Assembly (NCBI GenBank): GCA_022652735.1
Contig: JALCRP010000020.1
Span: 1 to 36,001, forward strand
Direction of reading: 5' to 3'
DNA from: Faecalibacterium sp.
Lineage (GTDB): Bacteria > Bacillota > Clostridia > Oscillospirales > Ruminococcaceae
DNA: 36,001 bases
Shown here one piece after another: positions 15,252 through 22,677 of this stretch. How positions within the stretch are numbered: position 1 is the first letter of the stretch; the number at the start of each line of letters is the position of its first letter. The position numbers and the translations under genes were made by a program. A model generated the notes under the pieces. The model worked only from the letters and a program-made list of their open reading frames with translations. It made no database searches and was not told the DNA's origin.

Positions 15252-16673
15252 ATGGCAGAACAGCTTTGGAAGGGCCGCTTTTCTAAGGCGGTTGACCCGC
15301 GCGTGAACGACTTTAACTCGTCCATCCGCTTCGATCAGCGCATGATCGCCGAGGATATGCACGGCTCGTCCGTCCATGCGGCGATGCTTGCGAAGCAGGG
15401 CATCATCTCCGATGCGGATAACGAGGCTATCCAAAAAGGCCTTGTCGGTATCGCCGCCGATTTGGAAAGCGGCGCGCTGGAAATCGACCCTGCCGCCGAG
15501 GATGTGCACACCTTTGTGGAGCAGACGCTTACCGCGCGCGTCGGCGATGCGGGCAAGCGCCTGCATACGGGCCGCAGCCGCAACGATCAGGTCGCGCTTG
15601 ATCTGCGGCTGTGGATGCGGGGCCAAAGCCGGCAGCTGCAAAAGGATATTGCCGCGCTGATTAAGGCAATCTGCAAAAAGGCCGGCGAAAATACGGCCAG
15701 TGTGATGCCGGGCTATACGCATTTGCAGCGCGCCCAGCCCATCACCTTCGGCCATGCCCTGATGGCGTATGCGTGGATGCTGCTGCGCGATCTCGAGCGC
15801 CTGCAGGATGCCGAAAGCCGCATGAACAGCCAGTGCCCGCTGGGCAGCGGCGCGCTGGCCGGCACTACTTACCCGCTGGATCGTGAGTATACGGCCTCAA
15901 AGCTCGGGTTCTATGCGCCCTGCCAAAACTCGCTGGACGGCGTATCTGACCGCGATTATGCCATCGAGTTTGCCGGCGCGATCTCCATCTGCATGATGCA
16001 CCTTTCGCGCCTTTCCGAAGAGATCATTTTGTGGTGCAGCTGGGAGTTTAAGTTTATCGAGCTGGACGATGCCTTTACCACGGGTTCGTCCATCATGCCG
16101 CAAAAGAAGAACCCGGATGTCACCGAGCTGATCCGCGGCAAAACGGGCCGCGTTTACGGCGATTTGAATACGCTGCTTGTGATGATGAAGGGCATCCCCC
16201 TCGCCTACGATAAAGATATGCAGGAGGATAAAGAGGCGCTGTTTGATGCCGTGGATACGCTGCATTTGTGCCTTACAACGGTGACGCCCATGCTGGCGAC
16301 GATGCGTACATTGCCCGCCAACATGCGCCGCGCGGCCGCCAAAGGCTTTATTAACGCGACGGACTGCGCCGATTACCTAACGAAAAAAGGCATGCCGTTC
16401 CGGGATGCGTACAAGCTGACGGGCAGCATGGTGTCGGCCTGCATCGCGGCGGATAAAACGCTTGAGGAGCTGACGCTGAAAGAATTCAAAACTTACAGCC
16501 CCTTGTTTGAAAAGGACGTGTATGACGCGATCGACCTTGTAAAGTGCTGCGAAGGGCGCAAGAGCTACGGCGGCCCCGCCGCCATGAGCGTCAACCGCCA
16601 GATCGCGGACGCCGAAGCGATTTTACGGGATTGGGAGGAAACGGAAAATGCCGAAGAAGAAAGTATTTATTGA
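15252..16673 (+). CDS. argH: Argininosuccinate lyase
   Basis: A 473-residue member of the fumarase/aspartase superfamily that splits argininosuccinate into arginine and fumarate, the last step of arginine synthesis. The N-terminal LWKGRF and DVHTFVEQTL blocks, HTGRSRNDQVALDLRLW, and the superfamily signature GSSIMPQKKNPD (catalytic serine loop) are intact. Length is normal. The start MAEQLWKGRF follows GAGGTG; a longer frame adds 22 residues across the leader. Its last 26 bases overlap argC in another frame, and the argC ribosome site GGGAGG lies within argH, so the two are translationally coupled. Confidence 0.97.
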   Translation: MAEQLWKGRFSKAVDPRVNDFNSSIRFDQRMIAEDMHGSSVHAAMLAKQGIISDADNEAIQKGLVGIAADLESGALEIDPAAEDVHTFVEQTLTARVGDAGKRLHTGRSRNDQVALDLRLWMRGQSRQLQKDIAALIKAICKKAGENTASVMPGYTHLQRAQPITFGHALMAYAWMLLRDLERLQDAESRMNSQCPLGSGALAGTTYPLDREYTASKLGFYAPCQNSLDGVSDRDYAIEFAGAISICMMHLSRLSEEIILWCSWEFKFIELDDAFTTGSSIMPQKKNPDVTELIRGKTGRVYGDLNTLLVMMKGIPLAYDKDMQEDKEALFDAVDTLHLCLTTVTPMLATMRTLPANMRRAAAKGFINATDCADYLTKKGMPFRDAYKLTGSMVSACIAADKTLEELTLKEFKTYSPLFEKDVYDAIDLVKCCEGRKSYGGPAAMSVNRQIADAEAILRDWEETENAEEESIY

Positions 16674-17598
16674 TGGCTCCTCGGGCACGACGGGCTTGCG
16701 CATCGCCGACCGCCTGTCGACGCCGGCGTTTGCCGATAAAATCGAGCTGCTGACGATTTCGGCCGAAGGGCGCAAAGATGTGCATGAGCGCGCGAAAGTT
16801 ATCAATTCGGCCGATCTGGCGTTTTTGTGCCTGCCCGATGCCGCCTCGGTCGAGGTAATGCCGCTGGTGGACAAAGCCGTAAAAATCCTTGATACCTCCA
16901 CGGCTTTCCGCACCGCGCCGGATTGGACCTACGGCTTCCCCGAGCTGCACGGCCAACGCGAAAAAATCAAAGCGGGCAGCCGTATCGCCGTGCCGGGGTG
17001 CTATGCTTCGGGCTTTATCAGCCTGGCGCGCCCGGCCGTGGAGCTTGGCATTACGCCCGCCGATTATCCTTACAGCTGCTGCGGCGTATCGGGCTACTCG
17101 GGCGGCGGCAAAAAAATGATCGCCGAATACGAAGCCGCGCTGCGCCCGGCGGGCTTGGATGCGCCGCGCAGCTATGCGCTGACGCTTGGGCATAAGCATC
17201 TGCCGGAGATGAAGGCGGTTTCGGGCCTTGCGGCGGCGCCTGCTTTCTGCCCGCTGGTGGACAATTATTATTCCGGCATGCAGGTGATTGTGCCGCTGGC
17301 GCTGGCCGGCCTTTCGGGCTGGACGCCCGAAAAGATCGCCGCGGCGTATGCGGCGTATTATCAGGGCGAAAGCCAGATCACGGTGCATGCGCTGAACGAG
17401 CTGCCCGCAGACGGTCGCCTTTGCTCTAATGCGATGGCCGGAACCGACCGCATGGAGCTGTATCTGACGGCGAACGCCGACGGCAGCCAGATGTTGTTGA
17501 TCTCGCTTTTCGATAATCTCGGCAAAGGCTCCTCGGGCGCAGCAATCCAGTGCATGAACCTGCTGCTCGGCTTTGCGGAGACGCTCGGGCTGGAATAA
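16648..17598 (+). CDS. argC: N-acetyl-gamma-glutamyl-phosphate reductase, short (type 2) form
   Basis: A 316-residue NADPH-dependent reductase acting at the third step of ornithine/arginine synthesis. It begins with the nucleotide-binding VFIDGSSGTTGLRIADRL. C118 in VPGCYASG is the thioester-forming cysteine, and GHKHLPEM supplies the conserved histidine. At about 316 residues with a GSSGTTG N-terminus it fits the short type 2 class and not the 340-350-residue type 1 common in clostridia. No argJ, argB or argD follows; the rest of the pathway must be elsewhere. It overlaps argH by 26 bases and ends 40 bases before a strong terminator. Confidence 0.95.
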   Translation: MPKKKVFIDGSSGTTGLRIADRLSTPAFADKIELLTISAEGRKDVHERAKVINSADLAFLCLPDAASVEVMPLVDKAVKILDTSTAFRTAPDWTYGFPELHGQREKIKAGSRIAVPGCYASGFISLARPAVELGITPADYPYSCCGVSGYSGGGKKMIAEYEAALRPAGLDAPRSYALTLGHKHLPEMKAVSGLAAAPAFCPLVDNYYSGMQVIVPLALAGLSGWTPEKIAAAYAAYYQGESQITVHALNELPADGRLCSNAMAGTDRMELYLTANADGSQMLLISLFDNLGKGSSGAAIQCMNLLLGFAETLGLE

Positions 17599-17638
17599 AG
17601 CGGGGCATGCCCCGCGGCGGAGAAAACATATCAAAACG

Positions 17639-17701
17639 AAAAAGCCCGGCAGAGTTTTCCACATTTTTAGGCAGCAGCGTGGAAAAACAGCCGGGCTTTT
17701 T
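17639..17701 (+). terminator. Terminator of the argGHC cluster
   Basis: AAAAAGCCCGGC pairs perfectly over 12 bases with GCCGGGCTTTTT, and GTTTTCCAC/GTGGAAAAAC forms an inner stem. A 16-base GCGGGGCATGCCCCGC palindrome at about 17600 precedes it. Confidence 0.85.
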
Positions 17702-17727
17702 GCAAAGGCGGCGAAAAGAGGCACAAC

Positions 17728-18018
17728 ATGGACGAGCAAAAAATTTGCCGGCGCAGCTATCGGTTTTATGGGCAGGTGCAGGGCGTCGGGTTTCGCTATC
17801 GCGCACAGTGCACGGCCGAGCTGTACGGCCTGACCGGTTGGGTGGAAAATTTGCCCGACGGCAGCGTGGCGATGGAAATGCAAGGCCTGGCAGATGCGCT
17901 GGACCGTGTGCCCGAAACCATCTGCCGCGGCTCCTCATGGATTGTGATCGAGCACATGGATACAAAAGAAATTTCGGTTTTGGCAAAAGAATATGGATTT
18001 TCCGCAAAAGGATGGTAA
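17728..18018 (+). CDS. Acylphosphatase
   Basis: A 96-residue protein matching the whole acylphosphatase fold. GQVQGVGFRYR contains the phosphate-binding loop and conserved arginine, and GWVENLPDGSV contains the catalytic asparagine. It hydrolyses carboxyl-phosphate bonds such as those of acetyl phosphate and 1,3-bisphosphoglycerate; the physiological substrate in bacteria is not fixed. Cytoplasmic. A GAGGCAC site precedes the ATG. The diguanylate cyclase gene starts 73 bases later on the same strand with no terminator between, so they may share a transcript. Confidence 0.9.
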   Translation: MDEQKICRRSYRFYGQVQGVGFRYRAQCTAELYGLTGWVENLPDGSVAMEMQGLADALDRVPETICRGSSWIVIEHMDTKEISVLAKEYGFSAKGW

Positions 18019-18091
18019 AATATAGGCAGAGAGACGAAAAAAGGCGGCTTTGGGGTGAATCGGCAAAAGCTGCCCCTTTGGAGATGAGAGG

Positions 18092-19213
18092 ATGCCTGTC
18101 GGACAATGCGGAAAGCGGGTTCTGCTGGGGGATGTGCCGGCGAATTTCTTTGCGGAAAACCGGGAAAAGCTGGAAAAACAAAACACAGAGGCACTGCGCG
18201 CCGCCCTGCTGGGGAGCTTTGTGCTCTGCGCGGCGGCGCTGGGGCTTTCCTTTAAGCTGCCTGCGCTGCGCGCGGTGCGCAGCCTGTATTTAATTTTGGG
18301 CGGCCTTACGCTGTTGGGGTTTATCGTTTCGGCGGCCGTGCTGCCGGCGCACAGCCGCGCCGCAAAGCCCGCGCTGTATGTGGCCGTGTGCGGGCTGTAT
18401 GCCGCCGCTGTGCTGCGCGGGACGGTGTATGCGCCCGATACGCCCGCGGCGGTTTTTTTCCTGACATCAATCGTGTTGAGCGGGCTGATTTTAGACCGGC
18501 CCGTGTATGCGATGGGCATCCTGACGATAGCGGATGCCGCGTTTTGCTTTCTCACGCTGCAGTGCAAGGCGCCCTACCCGCTTGTGATGCAGGCGGACAT
18601 CGCAGATTGCGCGTATGCATGGCTGCTGGGGCTGTGCGTTTGCGGCTGCGTCGGAAACATCCGGCTGAAAAATTTGCAGGCGGTGCAGATGTGCCGCGCC
18701 CGCACCGAAACCGACCACCTGACGGGCCTTGCGAACAAAACGGCGCTTGACCCGCTTTGCCGGGCCTATTTACAGCCGGGCCGCGCCGGCAGCTGTGCGC
18801 TGATTCTGCTGGATGTGGACGATTTCAAGTACGTCAACGAGACACAGGGCCACACCACCGGCGACGAAGTATTGCACAATATCGGCCTGACAATGCGGGC
18901 CATGTTCCGCGAAGACGACATCGTGGGGCGCTTTGGCGGCGATGAATTTTTGGTTTTGATGAAAAATGTGGGCAGCGCGCAGAACGCCCAAATGAAGGCC
19001 GAGCGCCTCCATGCGCGCCTTTCCGATATTGTCGTGGGCGGGCGCCCGGTTTCGTGCAGCATGGGCGTGGCGATTGCGGCCGAAGGCGACGGCGCAAGCT
19101 TTGAGCAGATGTTTTCGCATGCGGATATGGCGCTTTACAGCAGCAAGGCCGGCGGAAAAAACACAATTACGCTTTACCGCGGCGAAACCGCCGATGCGGC
19201 CGCACAGGGATAA
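18092..19213 (+). CDS. Membrane diguanylate cyclase (GGDEF)
   Basis: A 373-residue protein with six hydrophobic helices between about residues 38 and 190, then a GGDEF domain to about 365. The active-site motif RFGGDEFLVLM is intact, so it should make cyclic di-GMP from two GTP. DHLTGLANKTAL and LDVDDFKYVNETQGHTTGDEVL are the usual upstream blocks. The inhibitory I-site is also present as REDD, five residues before GGDEF, so product inhibition is expected. The membrane part has no recognised sensor family. A GGAG site lies about 9 bases before the ATG. There is no EAL or HD-GYP phosphodiesterase nearby. Confidence 0.92.
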   Translation: MPVGQCGKRVLLGDVPANFFAENREKLEKQNTEALRAALLGSFVLCAAALGLSFKLPALRAVRSLYLILGGLTLLGFIVSAAVLPAHSRAAKPALYVAVCGLYAAAVLRGTVYAPDTPAAVFFLTSIVLSGLILDRPVYAMGILTIADAAFCFLTLQCKAPYPLVMQADIADCAYAWLLGLCVCGCVGNIRLKNLQAVQMCRARTETDHLTGLANKTALDPLCRAYLQPGRAGSCALILLDVDDFKYVNETQGHTTGDEVLHNIGLTMRAMFREDDIVGRFGGDEFLVLMKNVGSAQNAQMKAERLHARLSDIVVGGRPVSCSMGVAIAAEGDGASFEQMFSHADMALYSSKAGGKNTITLYRGETADAAAQG

Positions 19214-19295
19214 GGCGGCGAGCACAAAGCAGGCTGCACTTTCGGCAAAAACGCAAAAGCCGTTGCGCCTGCAAAATTCCCACGAAAAACCATAT

Positions 19296-19346
19296 AAAAA
19301 TGCGCCCTGCGGCGGCCGTTTAAGGCCCCTGACAAGGCGCATTTTA
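19296..19346. terminator. Bidirectional terminator between the cyclase and the surface protein gene
   Basis: AAAATGCGCC pairs with GGCGCATTTT, with a GGCC-type inner stem. T-rich tracts follow on both strands. It separates the convergent genes ending at 19213 and 19410. Confidence 0.75.
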
Positions 19347-19409
19347 TTTTGCAAAAACCTCTGCGGCAGGCCCCGCGGCACCCCAAAGCAGGCCGCGGAG
19401 AAAACTGCT

Positions 19410-20765
19410 TTACCCGGCGATTTTCAGCGGGCTGTTGCCCACCCAGATCGTGCCGTTGAGCAGGTTTGTAACGGCGATCGAGCTGCCGTCCGTGCAGCGG
19501 GCAGGGTCAAGCGCGTAAAAATCGCTTTCCTGCAAATTGGCAGGGTCGGCGTCGGCGCGGTAGCCCACGACGCAAACCCAATGGCCGTAATATGCGCTGG
19601 TGGCGATATGGGGATAGTTCACTTGGCTCCAGCCCGAAGAACCCTCCCAGTATTCATAAGTAGAGGTGCGGTTGGCATGCTTGCCGCCGTCGCCCACATA
19701 GGTGTTTTGCAGGTGGACGATCACAGGGCGGCCGGCGTTCAGCTCGTTGTACATCTCGGAAAGGCACGAGGAAAGATCGCTTGAATAATCGGTGTATCCC
19801 CCGGCCGACCAAATTACGCCGTTGCCCCACATGCCTGCGCCGCTGCAAATTTGCCCATCAAGGATGGTGCGCGCATAACGCAAAGCATACCAGCTGCATT
19901 TGCCCGAAGTTTGGTTGCCGATGGCTGCGATCATGCTGTGATCGAAATTCAGCAGGTTGATGCCGCCTTCGTTTACCGTTTGGGTATCCAGCACCGTGAC
20001 GGCACAATCCGCCGTCAGGCTGCCTACGGCGGCGGTAACGGTTGCCTCGCCGGCGGCCACAGCCGTGATATGGCCGGTTTCATCGACGGTGCAGATACTT
20101 TCATCGCTGGAAGAAAACGCCGCAGCCGGCATGCTCGCCTGATATTCTTCCGGCGCGCAGCTGACGGAAAGGTTTGAACCTGTGCCGCCCATGCGCAGCT
20201 TCACGCTTTGGCGGTTGAGCGTGATGGATTCCAGCGGAGGCAGCGCGGAATTGACGCATACGGTACAGGCGGCGCTGGCGGTATTGCCGTCGGCGTCCGT
20301 GGCCGTCGCGGTTACGATGGCGCTGCCGGCGTTTACGCCGGATACCAGCCCGGCGTTATCCACGGTGCAGATAGCATCATCACTGGATGCATACGAAACC
20401 GTATATGGCACGGCCTGCCAGCCCTGTACCGCAAAAGATTGCAGCTGCGTGGTGCGATACATATCAACAGATACAGTGTAGTTCGCACAGACGGCGGTGG
20501 TTTTCGTTTTGGCGCTGAGCGCCTGCGCATCCACGCCGCCCGAAACATCACATCCCGAGAGCGCCACGGCCGAAAGCGGCACGGAACTGTCGGCTAAAAC
20601 CTCGGCAGTCTCGTTGGGCAGGCAGCGGTTGACGGCCTGAAACGCCACGGCGGCAACTACGATTACGCCCGCAGCGGCAAAGACGCGATAACGCATGGCG
20701 TGCATCGTGCTGCGCACATAGGCGGCCCGGCTGCGCCAAGCAGCCTGCTGGTCAGGGTTCGACAT
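19410..20765 (-). CDS. Surface protein with two Big_2 Ig-like domains and a C39-like/papain-like domain
   Basis: A 451-residue protein. One hydrophobic segment at about 26-45 follows a basic N-terminus, so it is either a signal anchor or an uncleaved signal. Two bacterial Ig-like (Big_2) repeats follow at about 100-190 and 195-285, recognisable by the SSDDAICTVDNAGLVSGVNAG and SSDESICTVDETGHITAVAAG strands. The last 170 residues look like a papain-fold peptidase or amidase: GKCSWYALRYAR with the probable catalytic cysteine, YGHWVCVVGYR with the histidine, and FYALDPA with the third residue. It should act outside the membrane on peptides or cell wall. The start MSNPDQ has AAGGAGGGG upstream; a longer frame runs through the promoter. 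Confidence 0.85.
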   Translation of the reverse strand: MSNPDQQAAWRSRAAYVRSTMHAMRYRVFAAAGVIVVAAVAFQAVNRCLPNETAEVLADSSVPLSAVALSGCDVSGGVDAQALSAKTKTTAVCANYTVSVDMYRTTQLQSFAVQGWQAVPYTVSYASSDDAICTVDNAGLVSGVNAGSAIVTATATDADGNTASAACTVCVNSALPPLESITLNRQSVKLRMGGTGSNLSVSCAPEEYQASMPAAAFSSSDESICTVDETGHITAVAAGEATVTAAVGSLTADCAVTVLDTQTVNEGGINLLNFDHSMIAAIGNQTSGKCSWYALRYARTILDGQICSGAGMWGNGVIWSAGGYTDYSSDLSSCLSEMYNELNAGRPVIVHLQNTYVGDGGKHANRTSTYEYWEGSSGWSQVNYPHIATSAYYGHWVCVVGYRADADPANLQESDFYALDPARCTDGSSIAVTNLLNGTIWVGNSPLKIAG

Positions 20766-20844
20766 GAGACCCCTCCTTCTTTTTTTGTTTTCTCTCTCTC
20801 CGCCAAGCGGAAGGGGGGCGCAATATCCCCCATAAACGTTTTCC

Positions 20845-20850
20845 AGTATA
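20845..20850 (-). promoter_or_regulatory. -10 box of the surface protein gene
   Basis: TATACT on the minus strand, 80 bases before the ATG. The -35 region (TGAAAC-like) is weak. Confidence 0.4.
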
Positions 20851-21012
20851 CCAGAAAAAGGGCCACGTTTCATCATAAAAATGTGAAATTTTCCCTCTTG
20901 CCCGTTTTTGCGCGGGCGCTGCCGAACCTAAAAAAGAAAAACACACAAAAGAAAAATGCTGAATATCTGCGTATCTTCGCGGCATTTTTTGAAATTTGCG
21001 CAAAAAACGCCC

Positions 21013-21040
21013 TTGCGCCAAAAACAAAACGGCGTACAAT
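21013..21040 (+). promoter_or_regulatory. Promoter of the HD-domain gene
   Basis: TTGCGC at 21013-21018, 16 bases, then TACAAT at 21035-21040, 42 bases before the ATG. Confidence 0.5.
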
Positions 21041-21082
21041 AAAAGCAGATAGCCCGTACTGCGGGCAGGGAGGAAAACCAGC

Positions 21083-21859
21083 ATGGAGATCGACCGCAAA
21101 GCGGCGGGGAAGGCGTTTTCTGCCTATGTGCAGGCGTATGACCCGCAAAACCCAAAAATCGCGCTGAAAATCGCGCATACGTATCGTGTGGCGGCGCTTT
21201 GCGAGACGATTGCGCAAAGCCAGAGCCTTTGTTCTGCCGATATTGACCTTGCGTGGCTTACAGGGCTTTTGCATGATGTCGGGCGCTTTGAACAAGTGCG
21301 CCGCTACGGTACCTTTAATGATGCCGAAAGCATCGACCACGCGCTGCTTGGCGCGCGCATCCTTTTTGAGGAGGGGCGTATCCGCGATTATCTTGCCTCG
21401 CCCGATGAGGACGAGCTGTTGGAAACGGTGATCCGCCTGCACAGCGTCTATCGCCTGCCACAGCAGCTTGGCACGCGCGCCCGCATGTTTTGTCACATTC
21501 TGCGCGATGCGGATAAAGTAGACATTCTCCGCGCCAACTGCGAAACGCCTTTAACGGACATCTATAATGTATCGCCGCAGGCGCTGCGCACCGCGCGCGT
21601 CAGCCCGGCCGTGATGGAAAGCTTCGCCCGGCGGCAGGCCACGCTGCGCACCTTGAAAAAAACGCCGGTGGATAATGTTGTGGCGCTGGCCTCGCTTACA
21701 TTTGAACTGGTTTATCCCGTCAGCATCCGCGTTGTGCAGCAGCAGGGCTACCTGCAAAGCCTGCTGCATTTTGAGACGGACGACCCGGCCACCGCCGCGC
21801 AGTTTGCGCAGCTGCGCGCCGAAATGGACGCATACCTTTTTGCGCATACACAGGCGTAA
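21083..21859 (+). CDS. HD-domain metal-dependent phosphohydrolase
   Basis: A 258-residue protein with an HD domain at about 30-140. H32 in AHTYRVA, the HD pair in TGLLHDVGRFEQ, the histidine in SIDHALLGA and the DADKVDIL aspartate form the expected metal-binding order. Such proteins hydrolyse phosphate esters or nucleotides; this subgroup's substrate is unknown to me. The C-terminal 100 residues are helical and carry no recognised domain. No membrane segment. GGGAGGAA lies about 9 bases before the ATG. A thioesterase gene follows after 87 bases on the same strand. Confidence 0.88.
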   Translation: MEIDRKAAGKAFSAYVQAYDPQNPKIALKIAHTYRVAALCETIAQSQSLCSADIDLAWLTGLLHDVGRFEQVRRYGTFNDAESIDHALLGARILFEEGRIRDYLASPDEDELLETVIRLHSVYRLPQQLGTRARMFCHILRDADKVDILRANCETPLTDIYNVSPQALRTARVSPAVMESFARRQATLRTLKKTPVDNVVALASLTFELVYPVSIRVVQQQGYLQSLLHFETDDPATAAQFAQLRAEMDAYLFAHTQA

Positions 21860-21946
21860 GCCAGCCGTATCGGCGCCAAGGCCCGCTTTTGCGGCGGGTA
21901 GGGTTTTGCCGATTTTTGCATTTCACCTCGAAAAAAGGAGAAAACA

Positions 21947-22339
21947 ATGGAACTGAAACCCGGCATCCGCGGCCGTGCGACGGCCCTTGTAACGCAGGAA
22001 AACACCGCCAAAGCGATGGGCAGCGGCACCTTGGAAGTATTTGCCACGCCCGCCCTTGCCGCGCTGGCCGAAAAAACCTGCTGGCAGAGCGTGGCCCCTG
22101 CGCTGGAAGCCGGCCAAAGCACCGTCGGCACCAAGCTGGAGCTTGCCCATAATGCGCCTACGCCGGTGGGCGGCACGGCGGTGTGCGAAAGCGAGCTGAC
22201 CGCGGTAGACGGCCGCAAACTCACGTTTCATGTGACGGTTTCGGACGCGGCCGGCCCTGTCGCCGAGCTTACGCACGAGCGTTTTGTGGTGGCCGACGAG
22301 AAGTTTCAGGCCAAAGCCGACGCCCGGCCAAAGACGTAA
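21947..22339 (+). CDS. Hotdog-fold thioesterase, FlK-like
   Basis: A 130-residue single hotdog domain. The blocks VFATPALAALAEKTC, STVGTKLELAHNAPTPVGG and VAELTHERFVV match the family that includes fluoroacetyl-CoA thioesterase FlK. FlK uses a Thr/Glu/His set; here T near residue 36 (ATPAL), E43 and the histidine of LAHNAPTP are at matching places. Most anaerobe members are simple acyl-CoA thioesterases with unknown substrate, and resistance to fluoroacetate is not implied. AAAGGAG precedes the ATG. A terminator follows. Confidence 0.85.
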   Translation: MELKPGIRGRATALVTQENTAKAMGSGTLEVFATPALAALAEKTCWQSVAPALEAGQSTVGTKLELAHNAPTPVGGTAVCESELTAVDGRKLTFHVTVSDAAGPVAELTHERFVVADEKFQAKADARPKT

Positions 22340-22406
22340 TTGGCGCGTTTTTGGGCTGCGTCAGGCAGCAAAAAGACGAAAAGAATGAAAAGTTTCCCAG
22401 AAAAGA

Positions 22407-22438
22407 AATCCCCGGCGGTATGAAGCCGGGGATTTTTT
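22407..22438 (+). terminator. Terminator after the thioesterase gene
   Basis: AATCCCCGGC pairs with GCCGGGGATT across an 8-10 base loop and runs into TTTTTT. Confidence 0.85.
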
Positions 22439-22452
22439 CGCATAATTATGCA
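22439..22452 (+). promoter_or_regulatory. ARG box-like palindrome upstream of the OPT gene
   Basis: CGCATAATTATGCA matches the ARG box consensus except for the first base. It is 129 bases upstream of the OPT -35 box, which is far for direct repression, so the assignment is weak. Confidence 0.3.
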
Positions 22453-22489
22453 CGTCATACTGATCTTGGCAAAAAAAGTGGACGAAGAT

Positions 22490-22505
22490 GCGTACATTTG
22501 TACGC
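22490..22505 (+). promoter_or_regulatory. Perfect 16-bp palindrome upstream of the OPT promoter
   Basis: GCGTACATTTGTACGC is a 7-2-7 perfect inverted repeat, of a size and symmetry suited to a dimeric regulator. The half-site GCGTACA recurs at about 22634-22640, between the promoter and the OPT start. It ends 75 bases before the -35 box. Confidence 0.45.
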
Positions 22506-22580
22506 CGCACAAATACAAAAAGGAATTTGTTTCCGTTTTGTTGAAAAAAGATACATTTTTGGCTCTATTTAGTGCTTTAC

Positions 22581-22609
22581 TTGACTAATTTGCCGAATGG
22601 TCGTACAAT
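22581..22609 (+). promoter_or_regulatory. Promoter of the OPT transporter gene
   Basis: TTGACT at 22581-22586, 17 bases, TACAAT at 22604-22609: a strong sigma-A type promoter, giving a leader of about 60 bases. ATTACAGTAAT, an 11-bp palindrome at 22643-22653, lies in that leader. Confidence 0.8.
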
Positions 22610-22677
22610 ACTAGAGCAAATTGTGTGCAAACGGCGTACATTATTACAGTAATACAATGAAGTGAGGAGTGTAAGAC

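Larger units (their letters stand above)
20766..21082. other. Divergent intergenic region between surface protein and HD protein genes
   Basis: This 317-base stretch carries no convincing gene. It holds a minus-strand -10 box (TATACT, 20850-20845) for the surface protein, a plus-strand promoter at 21013-21040 for the HD gene, and between them an A-rich tract (about 20930-20960). Pyrimidine-rich DNA next to the minus-strand ribosome site accounts for the rest. Confidence 0.5.

Noticed and set aside
18019..18091. Possible cyclic di-GMP riboswitch before the diguanylate cyclase gene
   Set aside because: The region is only 73 bases long and lacks the conserved GEMM helices and the CACGCAC-type core.
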